From: Candidatus Harpocratesius repetitus
GTDB taxonomy: Archaea > Asgardarchaeota > Lokiarchaeia > Sigyniarchaeales > Promethearchaeaceae
Assembly: GCA_021498095.1 (NCBI GenBank)
Contig: JAIZWK010000001.1
Coordinates: 2,853,450-2,917,449 of the forward strand
Direction: 5' to 3'
Length of the DNA stretch: 64,000 nt
Notes under the pieces: generated by a model
Told to the model about the DNA's origin: nothing
What the model saw: only the letters and a program-made list of their open reading frames with translations
Database searches by the model: none
Program-made: the position numbers and the translations under genes
In this document: piece by piece, positions 27,668-36,855 of the stretch
How the letters are laid out: the number at the start of each line of letters is the position of its first letter
Numbering within the stretch: the first letter of the stretch is position 1

Positions 27668-27973
27668 AATGAATTTAATCCTTCTGTCTGCAAATCTTTA
27701 TAATGATTATAGCAATCAAACTAGATAATGGAAAGTTGACTGCTAAAATACATTTAATCCACTATTATGGACATATCATGGAAATATTATTGAAATATTG
27801 TGTGAATAATACAATTCAGATAGTATTAATGTTATTAAGAATGCACAATCAAATTCATTACAAATAGAAATGTTCAAATAATTATTTAAGCGAATAAAAT
27901 AAAATACTAATAAAACTTATCAACACTAGCTAAATACTTAAGATTAGGATCATTTGAAAATAAGTGACGAGTT
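27668..27973. other. Divergent intergenic region
   Basis: 306 bp between divergently read genes. No gene is supported. It should hold promoters for both the kleisin-like operon and the roadblock genes. The clearest element is the TATA-like run at 27930-27942. Confidence 0.5.
27930..27942 (+). promoter_or_regulatory. TATA-box-like element for the roadblock genes
   Basis: GCTAAATACTTAAGA lies about 40 bases before the ATG at 27974, a good match in sequence and spacing to an archaeal promoter. Confidence 0.5.
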
Positions 27974-28282
27974 ATGATTGATTCAAAAGCGATTAAAGCA
28001 ATTATTAATAAATTTATGGCAGACGACCAAACGCGAGCTGTAATCATCTGTGATTCAGAAGGTTTACCAATTCAATCTTCATTTAGAGGGGAACAAATTG
28101 AAAGAACAGAAGAGATTTCGGCATATATTACTGCTTTGATTTCTCGAGGAAAACAAACCGTTGAAGTTTTAGGAGAAGGAAGATTAAATTTTGTAAGGTT
28201 GGAAACTGACAAGGGTGAAGTAATGATTGCACCTCAGGAAGGCTTAATTTTAATTGTATTACGTAATACAACTGATTACTAA
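27974..28282 (+). CDS. Roadblock/LC7-domain protein
   Basis: A 102-residue single roadblock domain. The pattern is helix (SKAIKAIINKFMADD), paired strands (TRAVIICDSEGLPIQSSF), helix (EEISAYITALISRGKQTVEVLG), then strands (LNFVRLETDKGEVMIAPQEGLILIVL). Roadblock proteins dimerise and act as GTPase-activating or scaffolding partners of small GTPases such as MglA and Rag/Gtr, and as dynein light chains in eukaryotes. It is followed 63 bp later by a second gene of the same type in the same direction. Confidence 0.85.
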   Translation: MIDSKAIKAIINKFMADDQTRAVIICDSEGLPIQSSFRGEQIERTEEISAYITALISRGKQTVEVLGEGRLNFVRLETDKGEVMIAPQEGLILIVLRNTTDY

Positions 28283-28345
28283 ATCATAATTTTTCTTCTT
28301 TTTGAAAACACTAATTTTTTATAGATTTCTAACTAACTGAAATAT

Positions 28346-28687
28346 ATGAACATCGAAGAAATTGGTCCTAAATTATCAGATGTAATGGATGTTGTTCCTG
28401 TCTGCGAAGGCTTAATTTTGGCAAAAATTTCTGGAGAAGTGTTAATTGGTCAAACTCTTATAGAAATGGATCACTCAATCATCGCAAAAAGTTTCAGTAA
28501 ATTATTTGAAGCGGATTTATCTAATATTGATAAGGGAAACATTCAAGATTTTACAATTAATCTTGAAAATGGGGCAATAATTGCTGTAAGAAATGATGAT
28601 CATATGCTTATAGGTTTATTAGGAAGCGATGGTAAATCTTCAGTTGGTTTACTAGTAAGGCAATTAAGAAATATTATGTGGAATTAA
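28346..28687 (+). CDS. Second roadblock/LC7-like protein
   Basis: A 113-residue protein with the roadblock order of elements: helix, hairpin (CEGLILAKISGEVLIGQ), helix (HSIIAKSFSKLFEAD), then strands (FTINLENGAIIAVRNDDHMLIGLLG) and a final helix (SSVGLLVRQLRNIMWN). It is more divergent than the upstream gene. The tandem arrangement suggests a heterodimer of two different roadblock subunits. Confidence 0.68.
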   Translation: MNIEEIGPKLSDVMDVVPVCEGLILAKISGEVLIGQTLIEMDHSIIAKSFSKLFEADLSNIDKGNIQDFTINLENGAIIAVRNDDHMLIGLLGSDGKSSVGLLVRQLRNIMWN

Positions 28688-28755
28688 AAAAATAAAGAAA
28701 ATTCCAAAACAAAACAATTTTATTTTTTCATTTTCTTGCTGTAAGGTAATTATCA

Positions 28756-29088
28756 ATGACCAAATTTGATTATTTTAGAGCTAAAAGACATCCCAAAGGC
28801 TATATTCCTAAAAATAGTATTCTAAATAACTTTTGCACAAAACATCAAATGTATGCATATGAAACGATTCCATTAAAAGATCGTGATTATGAGGTAATTT
28901 TAGGATTATATTGTTTAAGATATTACCTAGATAGACCTGTTTGTGCTTGGTGTTCACAAGAGATGTTTGAGAGAGATCCATATTATGTAGACAAAGTCTC
29001 AAATTTTACAAAAGAGACTTTAAAAAGAGAAGGAAGAACTTGGGATGAATTTGAACGTGCAGTAAAGTATAATGAAGAATTTAGTTAA
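28756..29088 (+). CDS. Small Cys/His protein, unknown function
   Basis: A 110-residue protein with an N-terminal FCTKHQM and a central CLRYYLDRPVCAWCSQEM, which gives Cys and His residues in spacing able to bind zinc. It follows the second roadblock gene by 68 bp in the same direction. Its last four bases overlap the end of the convergent PARP-like gene. I do not recognise the family. Confidence 0.55.
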   Translation: MTKFDYFRAKRHPKGYIPKNSILNNFCTKHQMYAYETIPLKDRDYEVILGLYCLRYYLDRPVCAWCSQEMFERDPYYVDKVSNFTKETLKREGRTWDEFERAVKYNEEFS

Positions 29089-29870
29089 AATTCAAGAAGA
29101 TATGCAATTTTTGCTTTTTGAAAATTCCATAAACAAAGTTCATCATTTGCAACGATATCATTAAATCCTCCATTTTTTATAGACCAATTTTCAACATGAA
29201 CTCCTTGAGTTACCTCTATACCATCATAACCCATTGTTTTTAATTTGTTTACAAAATTGGGGTCATTCGCAACAGGTTTTGGTAAATTCATATTTGTGTG
29301 TATTAAATCATACCTTGCAATAGTCACATAAGGCGGAAGAAATACTAATAAAATTAATTTCCCATATTTTAATGATTTTTCAATCTCTTTTGATATATAA
29401 AAACCAACACCGAATGTGTTGTTGTTTGCAGAAATTGAAGCATTAAACCCTCTTCTTGAAAGATTTGAAGCTTCTGCAAAAGCAGTTCCATGAAAATACC
29501 AATTTTCCTTATAATAAAGATCTGCAGGATTACTTCGTCCTTCAACTTTCTTTATCATACGTGGACGATATCGATTTCCAATTATGGATAAAATATTTAT
29601 ACCTTCAGTAGAATACATATCAATTTCTTTTAAGACAATTGAAGCTACATCAGTATTCATATAAATTGAATCAAAAATACTTCTATATTTCTGGGTTTGT
29701 TTTGAAGATTCAAAAGAAAATAGAGAATTCTTCCGATATGGAAATAAATTAATATCAGAATTGTTTTTATGAGAAATTTGAGAATTATAGAATGATGGTT
29801 TTGAATCATTATGTTTGGAAAAACGATCAAAATCAAAAATTGAACCTCTACTCCGTTTTCTATTCTCCAT
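29085..29870 (-). CDS. PARP-like ADP-ribosyltransferase-fold protein
   Basis: A 261-residue protein. The first 70 residues are polar and low-complexity. The rest carries the H-Y-E signature of PARP-type ADP-ribosyltransferases: His127 in WYFHGTA (NAD-binding His-Gly-Thr), Tyr158 in FGVGFYISKE (stacks on nicotinamide), and Glu244 in NDELCLWNF (catalytic Glu). Between them KYGKLILLVFLPP is the expected strand after the Tyr motif. Active H-Y-E enzymes move ADP-ribose from NAD to proteins or nucleic acids. The reading is from motifs only. The substrate, and any antitoxin or hydrolase partner, is unknown; no macrodomain gene is in the window. Confidence 0.6.
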   Translation of the reverse strand: MENRKRSRGSIFDFDRFSKHNDSKPSFYNSQISHKNNSDINLFPYRKNSLFSFESSKQTQKYRSIFDSIYMNTDVASIVLKEIDMYSTEGINILSIIGNRYRPRMIKKVEGRSNPADLYYKENWYFHGTAFAEASNLSRRGFNASISANNNTFGVGFYISKEIEKSLKYGKLILLVFLPPYVTIARYDLIHTNMNLPKPVANDPNFVNKLKTMGYDGIEVTQGVHVENWSIKNGGFNDIVANDELCLWNFQKAKIAYLLEF

Positions 29871-29981
29871 ATTTGTTATTTAGAATTAGAAGAAAATATA
29901 AATTTCGGATAGAAAATTAGAAAAAGTCAAAAAAAAAATTATCATGAAGAAAAATATAAGAATTTACTCTTTTTGTTAAAT

Positions 29982-32900
29982 TCAATCTGATTTCTCTTCA
30001 TCGAGTAATTCATCAAGAGAAGTGCCTTCTTCGGTTGAAGGAGTTTTTGTTTCATCTTCTTTCTTAGTGGATAAATCAGCTAAATTCACATATTTACCTC
30101 CTCTTCTTCGTGATTTCTTCGATTTAACCACAGTTTCTGGGGTTATTGGAGCGTTAATCTCATCAACTTTCGTTTTGATATATTTTGCACTGAATATCCA
30201 CAATCCAATTGTAAAGATAATAAAACCACCAACAAGAGCAGAAGTTAACAAAGTATTGGTATTTACTTCATAAGTAGTAAATTCGTGAACAGATCCAATT
30301 GTAAAGATTTCTCCAGTCTCTTTTACAGTTGCAGTAATTGTAATATTTACAATAACTGAATCTAATTGATAATCAGTATCATAAAAATCAATAACAAATT
30401 CATAAGTTTCTCCACTAGATATTACTAATAATTCTAATGCATTTTTAATGTTTATTTCAGCATCAAAATCAGAATCAATGGTAATAGAAACATTACTAAA
30501 GGAAGAATTACCTGTATTTTCAAGTCGAACATTTATTAAATTATGAGCACCTCTAATCAAAGTTTTACTAGTATCAACTGAGACTAATAGATTTTGTTCA
30601 TATGTATTTAAATCAATCGTTAAAGTGGAGTTAACTGTCGCATGTGTACTATTTCCAATGTATTCTACCATTATTTGAACTTCTGAGTTTAATGGAGTCT
30701 GTGACATATCGAATTCAAACTCAAATGAACCTTCATCATCAGTAAGAATGCTTGTATCGTTATTTATTGAAGATAATGGAGTCCATATTGGATCTGTATA
30801 ATCACTTAAGTTTTCACGAGAATCATAGAAGAATTTAATTTCAGAGTTACGCATGATTTCTGAATTTTCATCAATAAGTTTTCCGGTTATCGTTTGTGTT
30901 GCATAGTGATCAATTGGATCCGTTTCAGCTTGTAAATCGGTAAAAATACCAAATATTTTATTATCAGTTGTTGTTAAATTACTCTCCATTGTCATACTCA
31001 TATAATAATCATTGAATACTTGGATGAAATATGTTACATCTCCAGGAAGTTCTAACATGTCTCTTTGAATATTTGAAGTGAAAGATGGCCCTGTTAAATC
31101 ATGATAAGATCTAACGGTTAAAACTTTACCTTCAAAATCTTTATCGTCAAGATGACTATAGTATAAATATTGAGATTCCACAGAATTATATATCTCAGAA
31201 TCATCAATATTAACAGAAATTTGGATCTGCATTGGCATATTGCGAACTGGACAATTCAAACCTCCTGTATTTATATCTGGAACAGTTAAATTCAAAAGGA
31301 ATGAATGTTCATCTGAATTATTTGCCGCACCATACATATTTAATAAATATGTTGAAGAAACATTCGATAATTTCCATTCGTGATTATTTGCAAATACTAA
31401 TGTGGCAATTACTGAGACATTATAATCTAAACTATGGTGTCGGTTTTCTACTTTAACCTCAATAGAAATATTCTCATTAGGATTCAACACTGTTTCGTTA
31501 ATTGCATAATTTGTTATATACAAATCATCTCCAAGTGATATTTCTCGAGTTTCATTTAATACGAATGGAATTTCACTTGAAACAATAGGTTTAACCGCGT
31601 AAATTGTATAATCGTATGTATTAATATCAGTTTCAAAGGGTGTTATTGTTCCAATTAATTGATTTACTTGTTGATCTTCTAAATGATTAAATTCATGAAT
31701 AGCTCCTTGATATTCGTTCAAAAAGAAAGTAATTTTTAGAAAACCGAGTTGATTACCATCTGTCCAATTAAGTAAAATTGTATATTCACCTAGAGGAGTT
31801 GTCTGATTTGTATTAAGAATTGCCATTTTTCCGAAATTGAACCATGAATAACTTGAGTTTTCATCAATCGAATCATCTGTTAATATATTTGATTGCATAA
31901 GGTTTCCAGTAGTGTTATACAAACTAGCAGTAACTTTCCCTGTCGTTGAAAGATATGAATTATCATCTGTTAATAGACCAACAGATAATGCAATTACATC
32001 AGATTGCATAAATCCTTTAGTTTCCCATAAATTATCATTATATTTTAAGAAAAGATTAGAAGTTTTAATGTAATTTGGGGAATTTGCTGATAATATATAA
32101 ACAGCTGGAGAATCTGCAATAGATGAATTCACTTCGATGAATGTTTTTTCATCTTCTATATAAGGATCTTGTGCTAAAGAAAGAATTTGAGTACTATTTT
32201 CAAATAAATCTGAAATTTCCCAATTATCAGGAATTACATATGCAAATTTTGTAAAATTCCAATCTGAAAATATGGATTCATTTGGATCAAATGAAAAAGT
32301 GACGTTCCAAAATGGATCACTATCGATCTCTAATTGATAAGTGCTGACCGCTGATTTGATAAGGTATTTTTGAACTAAATATTCTACTGTAAATGAAATA
32401 TCACCTGAATATATATCTTGATCCCAATTAAGTGTGATTGTAAAATTCTCATTAGATAAACTAATTGGAGTAGAAAATTCAAGTTTTATTGTTCCATAAC
32501 CCCACCAATAAGAAGCATAATAGGCTTGATCAATTGGATCATCGAAAGTGTCGTGAGGATAATCCCAAATATAAGTATCTTCAACTGGAATATCATCGAT
32601 AGTCAATCCAATTTCAGAAGGTAAATATGGTCTACTTAAATTTATAATAAAATTACTTGCATCTAACTGTGGATGATCACTTGTTGATTTAAGATCTGCT
32701 TTTGCTTGCTCCCATGTAGTAGATTTTGTTAGTAAAAGATGATCAACTTTATTATCAGGATCTTTGGGATCAAATGGTGCGTCAAATGGAATTGTCACCA
32801 ATGTAAAACGTTTTTCACCAACCACGTTAGAAGTATTTGTTGAAATAATTATAAAATAATTTCCAACAGACAAATCAATACCAAGATGATTTGAGGTAAA

Positions 32901-34013
32901 ATTAAACCACATTGGCTCATCATTTGAATAGTTTAGAATTGATATCTCAGAAAGTATTGCTGTTTCATCAGGTGTTGCTAATAATTGAGAATTTGACGGA
33001 TTTAATAATTGACTTCTTGCTACTGGTTCAGTAATATTTGCTTGACATAGTTGAATTGTTAAATTAGATGTAACAGAATCTTCGATATCAAGTGCACGAA
33101 TCCAAGCTTGAAATCCATAAACTGTCGAATCTCCTCGAATATCAAATTCTAAAGCAATGGGATTATTTAAACTGAAACTTACTTCATGCCCACGTATTAC
33201 ATCCACACTAAGGCTATTGATAAGCAAAGTAAATGCTTCAGTCGCATTACTAAAATGCAAATTTAACACAAGATTTTTTGAAATATTGACATAATTATTA
33301 TTTTCATTTCGAATATAATATGTAATTGTACGATAATTTGATGAGATCTCTTGAATATAGCGATCTGAATCTAAAACATCAAAATTAGTGGAATAATAAT
33401 TATAAAGAGATGAATCAAGTAATAAATCAGAACCAGATTGAATTTCAAATTGAATTTTAAACCCTAATATTGTAGATATATCTCTTGGATATGTAGAAGC
33501 ATCAATTGAAATATTTGTTTCAACAACTTGATCCCCAGATAAAGCACTATCCACTGAAATAAAATCAGCTCCTGCATTTTCAGAACCAGTTACAATTGTA
33601 AACATATCAGATGTAGTGCTAATTGAAACTTTTTCACGTTCATAATGTAAAGAGTCATCATTTTCAAGAGTGTAATTTGCTAAGTGATTTTTATTCATAG
33701 TAAAGTTGAAAGTTCCATCATTAAGATAATATGCTCCATCCTCGCTTGAAATGTTAAATTCATTAACCCCATTGGCAATCGAGTGATTTTGCATGTAGAC
33801 ATAGACGTCTTGAGGGTTGCCTTGTCCTGAGATAGGAATTTCATAATCTAATTGGGAAACCAGTGGAGTTTGTATAGTATTCGGGTTTGTTTGAGTAGAT
33901 GCTACAGAATTAAAAGGTTTATAAGTCTGAATACTCATTGACAAAATAAAAATCATACCCAAAACCACTGGAACTATTTTCTTTTGTATCGATTTCCATC
34001 GTATCGTGATCAT
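29982..34013 (-). CDS. Giant surface protein with signal peptide and C-terminal anchor
   Basis: A 1343-residue protein. An N-terminal signal peptide (basic head, core VVLGMIFILSMSIQ) is followed by about 1200 residues of Asn/Ser/Thr/Asp-rich beta-type sequence with many N-x-S/T sites. One transmembrane segment lies near residue 1260 (ALVGGFIIFTIGLWIFSA). The cytoplasmic tail of about 65 residues is basic first (KSKKSRRRGGK) and then very acidic. Segments such as LIRGAHNLINVRLENTGNS resemble the Ig-like (CARDB/APHP-type) repeats of archaeal envelope proteins. Probably an S-layer-associated or adhesion protein. It is flanked by unrelated genes. Confidence 0.72.
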   Translation of the reverse strand: MITIRWKSIQKKIVPVVLGMIFILSMSIQTYKPFNSVASTQTNPNTIQTPLVSQLDYEIPISGQGNPQDVYVYMQNHSIANGVNEFNISSEDGAYYLNDGTFNFTMNKNHLANYTLENDDSLHYEREKVSISTTSDMFTIVTGSENAGADFISVDSALSGDQVVETNISIDASTYPRDISTILGFKIQFEIQSGSDLLLDSSLYNYYSTNFDVLDSDRYIQEISSNYRTITYYIRNENNNYVNISKNLVLNLHFSNATEAFTLLINSLSVDVIRGHEVSFSLNNPIALEFDIRGDSTVYGFQAWIRALDIEDSVTSNLTIQLCQANITEPVARSQLLNPSNSQLLATPDETAILSEISILNYSNDEPMWFNFTSNHLGIDLSVGNYFIIISTNTSNVVGEKRFTLVTIPFDAPFDPKDPDNKVDHLLLTKSTTWEQAKADLKSTSDHPQLDASNFIINLSRPYLPSEIGLTIDDIPVEDTYIWDYPHDTFDDPIDQAYYASYWWGYGTIKLEFSTPISLSNENFTITLNWDQDIYSGDISFTVEYLVQKYLIKSAVSTYQLEIDSDPFWNVTFSFDPNESIFSDWNFTKFAYVIPDNWEISDLFENSTQILSLAQDPYIEDEKTFIEVNSSIADSPAVYILSANSPNYIKTSNLFLKYNDNLWETKGFMQSDVIALSVGLLTDDNSYLSTTGKVTASLYNTTGNLMQSNILTDDSIDENSSYSWFNFGKMAILNTNQTTPLGEYTILLNWTDGNQLGFLKITFFLNEYQGAIHEFNHLEDQQVNQLIGTITPFETDINTYDYTIYAVKPIVSSEIPFVLNETREISLGDDLYITNYAINETVLNPNENISIEVKVENRHHSLDYNVSVIATLVFANNHEWKLSNVSSTYLLNMYGAANNSDEHSFLLNLTVPDINTGGLNCPVRNMPMQIQISVNIDDSEIYNSVESQYLYYSHLDDKDFEGKVLTVRSYHDLTGPSFTSNIQRDMLELPGDVTYFIQVFNDYYMSMTMESNLTTTDNKIFGIFTDLQAETDPIDHYATQTITGKLIDENSEIMRNSEIKFFYDSRENLSDYTDPIWTPLSSINNDTSILTDDEGSFEFEFDMSQTPLNSEVQIMVEYIGNSTHATVNSTLTIDLNTYEQNLLVSVDTSKTLIRGAHNLINVRLENTGNSSFSNVSITIDSDFDAEINIKNALELLVISSGETYEFVIDFYDTDYQLDSVIVNITITATVKETGEIFTIGSVHEFTTYEVNTNTLLTSALVGGFIIFTIGLWIFSAKYIKTKVDEINAPITPETVVKSKKSRRRGGKYVNLADLSTKKEDETKTPSTEEGTSLDELLDEEKSD

Positions 34014-34107
34014 TTAATGGTCCCTTTCGTAGATTTTTTAGGTTAAAAAATTTCATTTAGTTTTTTAATATATTGGATCAGATATTGTTATTCGACAAAA
34101 TCTGTTG

Positions 34108-36672
34108 TTATGCATTACTGGAAAGAATATTATTACGAATGAATAATACATCTAATTCAGAAAATTCTGTCACTCGAATAAGAGACGGCGATTTTAATCC
34201 AAAACGGATTCTTTTCATTATTGCTTTTAAGTCTCCTATAAAAGTAGTTGGAGATATCATATGAATTAAATCAATTAAAACTTTTATCAATTGTGCTGTT
34301 TTTTCTGTAAGATGTAGAAGATCATTAATTGAAAATCTGCTATTTCTTAATTTCTGAATTTTTTTGATGATATATTTATAATCATACTCTGAAATCCACA
34401 GATTTAGGCAAGTATTAATTTGATTGGCATCAATTTGAAATAAATTTTGGATAATTGGAATTAATCCTGGAAGAATTTGAATCAAGGTTAATTGTACAGA
34501 TGATTTAATTAGATGTTTAGCAAAAAAATAAAGAGGTAAAATATATTTGGGAAGAAGGAAATTATTTAAGCATATTTTTCCCAAATTAGTGCATCGAAAA
34601 CGGGGAAATGCAGTCTCTTTTTCAATTTTAATTTCTTCAATGACATTATATTTTCCTAAATTCTCAACGATAGATCTTTGAAAAATACTTTTATAACAAA
34701 TTCTTTCTGCATCTTTTTGAAAAGTTGATATATTTATTTGGTTTCTTGAATCTGAAAATTCTACCTTTTGAATTGGTGAGAATAGACGCAATTTTTCATT
34801 TTTTGATATATATTCTATGTTTCTTAATCTATGCAGAATAATCGTAAGCAAATAGACTAAAAAATCATCATTGTCAAAGGGAAATTTAGAATAAGTATTT
34901 GTAAATTTAAAGTTGAATTCGTTTTTTGTTATTCTCGCATACCTAACACCTTTACTAATTAATAGTTGCACACAAAAAGTTGAATCTTGGTTTTCTGGTT
35001 TTCTTTCAAATTTTTTATTATATTTTAAATTAACCTTAAATATCAACTCTTTTTCTGGAGAATACTCTAAAATTATTACAGAATAACTTCTTTTCTTCAA
35101 AAATAATTCTGAAATTTTATTTGACAAAACCATAATCATAGATATTATATCTAAAGGATAAAGGTTAATTTGAGCCCCAACAGGAATATTTTTCCTAGAA
35201 TTATAACTATGAAAAGTAGTCCTTAGAAAATCTTCTAATTCAAAGAAATTTGATGAACCTTGTTCATATATTCTAAGAAGAACAATCTCTTCCAGTATAT
35301 CTTGACTAAAACTTATCGAAGATTGAATATTTTGATATTTTGGAATTAAGGATTTGTTATTCTTAGTGGTGAAATAGTTTTGGATCAACCATTCCCTTTC
35401 TTGAAAATTATCAACCAAAATATATGCATAACCATTAGACTCATACTCCATCCTGCCAGCTCTTCCACAAATTTGGTGAAATTCATTACAATTGATTATT
35501 TTTTTTTTATATTTTTTTCTTTTATCAGTATTTTTTTTGAACATTGGATTAATTGCATGATCTTCAACTTTCTCATAAAGAAAGATTGACTTTAAAATTA
35601 CTATTTTTGCAGGTGTATTGATTCCTGCACTTAAAGTCGATGTAGCAACTAAAATTTTTATTAAACCATGTAAATATAATTGTTCAATCAATAATCTTTC
35701 ATCTGTGGATAATCCTGCATGATGATATCCTAATCCATTTTGTATATATTTCCATTGCCTAATATTTCGAAAATCGATATTTTGAAAATTTTCAGTTAAA
35801 TATTGAAGTAAATACATTTTATCTGCTTGAAATTGGGTGATAATAGGTTCATGTAATAAAAAGTCGCATGTCTTTTCAGTATCGTTCCTAGAATACGTAA
35901 AAACTAAAATTGAACTATTATTTGCAATGGATTTTTCTAAAATTTTTTTAATAGAGTTATTTTTGTTTTTACTTATTTGAATTAAATATTTTAAATCAGT
36001 TGGACGCAGATTAGTCGTGATTAAATGAAGCTTTTTATCAGGATTGTGAAATTTATAAATTTTAGCACACCATTGATGAAATACTTCAGGATTTCCGATT
36101 GTTGCAGAAAAAAATAAGATTTGAACCTTATTTGATGAATTTAGAATTCGTATGATTAAATTTTCTAGACGAGCACCACGATCTTTTTCTCCCAGAATAT
36201 GAATTTCATCTATTATTACTAATCCAATTTGATGAATCCATGAGTTTTGCATTTTTGAACGTAAAAAGGAATCGAATTTTTCATAAGTCATAAAATATAG
36301 ATCAGCAAATTCAAGATTTTTCTTTGATACTTCAATTCCTCCTGTAGTCTGAGCAAATTTATAACCAAATTGTCGATATCTCCTATAAAATAAAAAATAT
36401 TTTTCAGAAACTAATGCTCTATATGGTAATAAAAACAAAACTTTTCCTTCATTTTTTGAAATTCTATGGATAGCAGCTAATTCAGCTACAAGAGTTTTAC
36501 CACTTCCTGAAGGTGTGCATAACAAAAAGGAGTTTCCTTGAAATAATCCCTTAGCTACAACTTGAAATTGACTTTCAAATAAATTGGTAATATGGTCTTT
36601 TTTTAGTATTTTAATAAATTTCTCATTGAATCCATATTTAGATAATAATGATATTGGATATTGCTTAACCAT
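34108..36672 (-). CDS. Ski2/Hel308-like superfamily 2 helicase
   Basis: An 854-residue SF2 helicase. A Q-like motif precedes Walker A (CTPSGSGKT, residues about 52-60). The DExH box is IIDEIHILGE near 155, motif III is FFSATIGNPE, and motif VI is HQICGRAGRME near 405. DEIH with SAT and GRAGR is the Ski2-like set (Hel308, Mer3, Ski2, Brr2). The long C-terminal half is helical and diverged, so the nucleic-acid substrate (stalled forks or RNA) cannot be told. It is the upstream neighbour of the giant surface protein on the same strand, about 95 bp apart. Confidence 0.85.
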   Translation of the reverse strand: MVKQYPISLLSKYGFNEKFIKILKKDHITNLFESQFQVVAKGLFQGNSFLLCTPSGSGKTLVAELAAIHRISKNEGKVLFLLPYRALVSEKYFLFYRRYRQFGYKFAQTTGGIEVSKKNLEFADLYFMTYEKFDSFLRSKMQNSWIHQIGLVIIDEIHILGEKDRGARLENLIIRILNSSNKVQILFFSATIGNPEVFHQWCAKIYKFHNPDKKLHLITTNLRPTDLKYLIQISKNKNNSIKKILEKSIANNSSILVFTYSRNDTEKTCDFLLHEPIITQFQADKMYLLQYLTENFQNIDFRNIRQWKYIQNGLGYHHAGLSTDERLLIEQLYLHGLIKILVATSTLSAGINTPAKIVILKSIFLYEKVEDHAINPMFKKNTDKRKKYKKKIINCNEFHQICGRAGRMEYESNGYAYILVDNFQEREWLIQNYFTTKNNKSLIPKYQNIQSSISFSQDILEEIVLLRIYEQGSSNFFELEDFLRTTFHSYNSRKNIPVGAQINLYPLDIISMIMVLSNKISELFLKKRSYSVIILEYSPEKELIFKVNLKYNKKFERKPENQDSTFCVQLLISKGVRYARITKNEFNFKFTNTYSKFPFDNDDFLVYLLTIILHRLRNIEYISKNEKLRLFSPIQKVEFSDSRNQINISTFQKDAERICYKSIFQRSIVENLGKYNVIEEIKIEKETAFPRFRCTNLGKICLNNFLLPKYILPLYFFAKHLIKSSVQLTLIQILPGLIPIIQNLFQIDANQINTCLNLWISEYDYKYIIKKIQKLRNSRFSINDLLHLTEKTAQLIKVLIDLIHMISPTTFIGDLKAIMKRIRFGLKSPSLIRVTEFSELDVLFIRNNILSSNA

Positions 36673-36815
36673 TATTTTTAGATCTTAATCAGCTTTATCA
36701 TTTCCTAAATTTTCTTTTAATTAAGAATAAATTAAATCATTAAACTCAAATTGTATTTATTTTCACATAACAAATTTTTTTAGGTACAAGCGACAAATTC
36801 TTATTAATTTATTAA

Positions 36816-36829
36816 AATTTATAAAATAT
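36816..36829 (+). promoter_or_regulatory. TATA-box-like element for the coiled-coil protein gene
   Basis: A run reading AAATTTATAAAATATG ends about 27 bases before the ATG at 36856. This spacing implies a very short or absent leader. Confidence 0.4.
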
Positions 36830-36855
36830 GCATTTGAAAAAGTGAAGTGAAAAAT

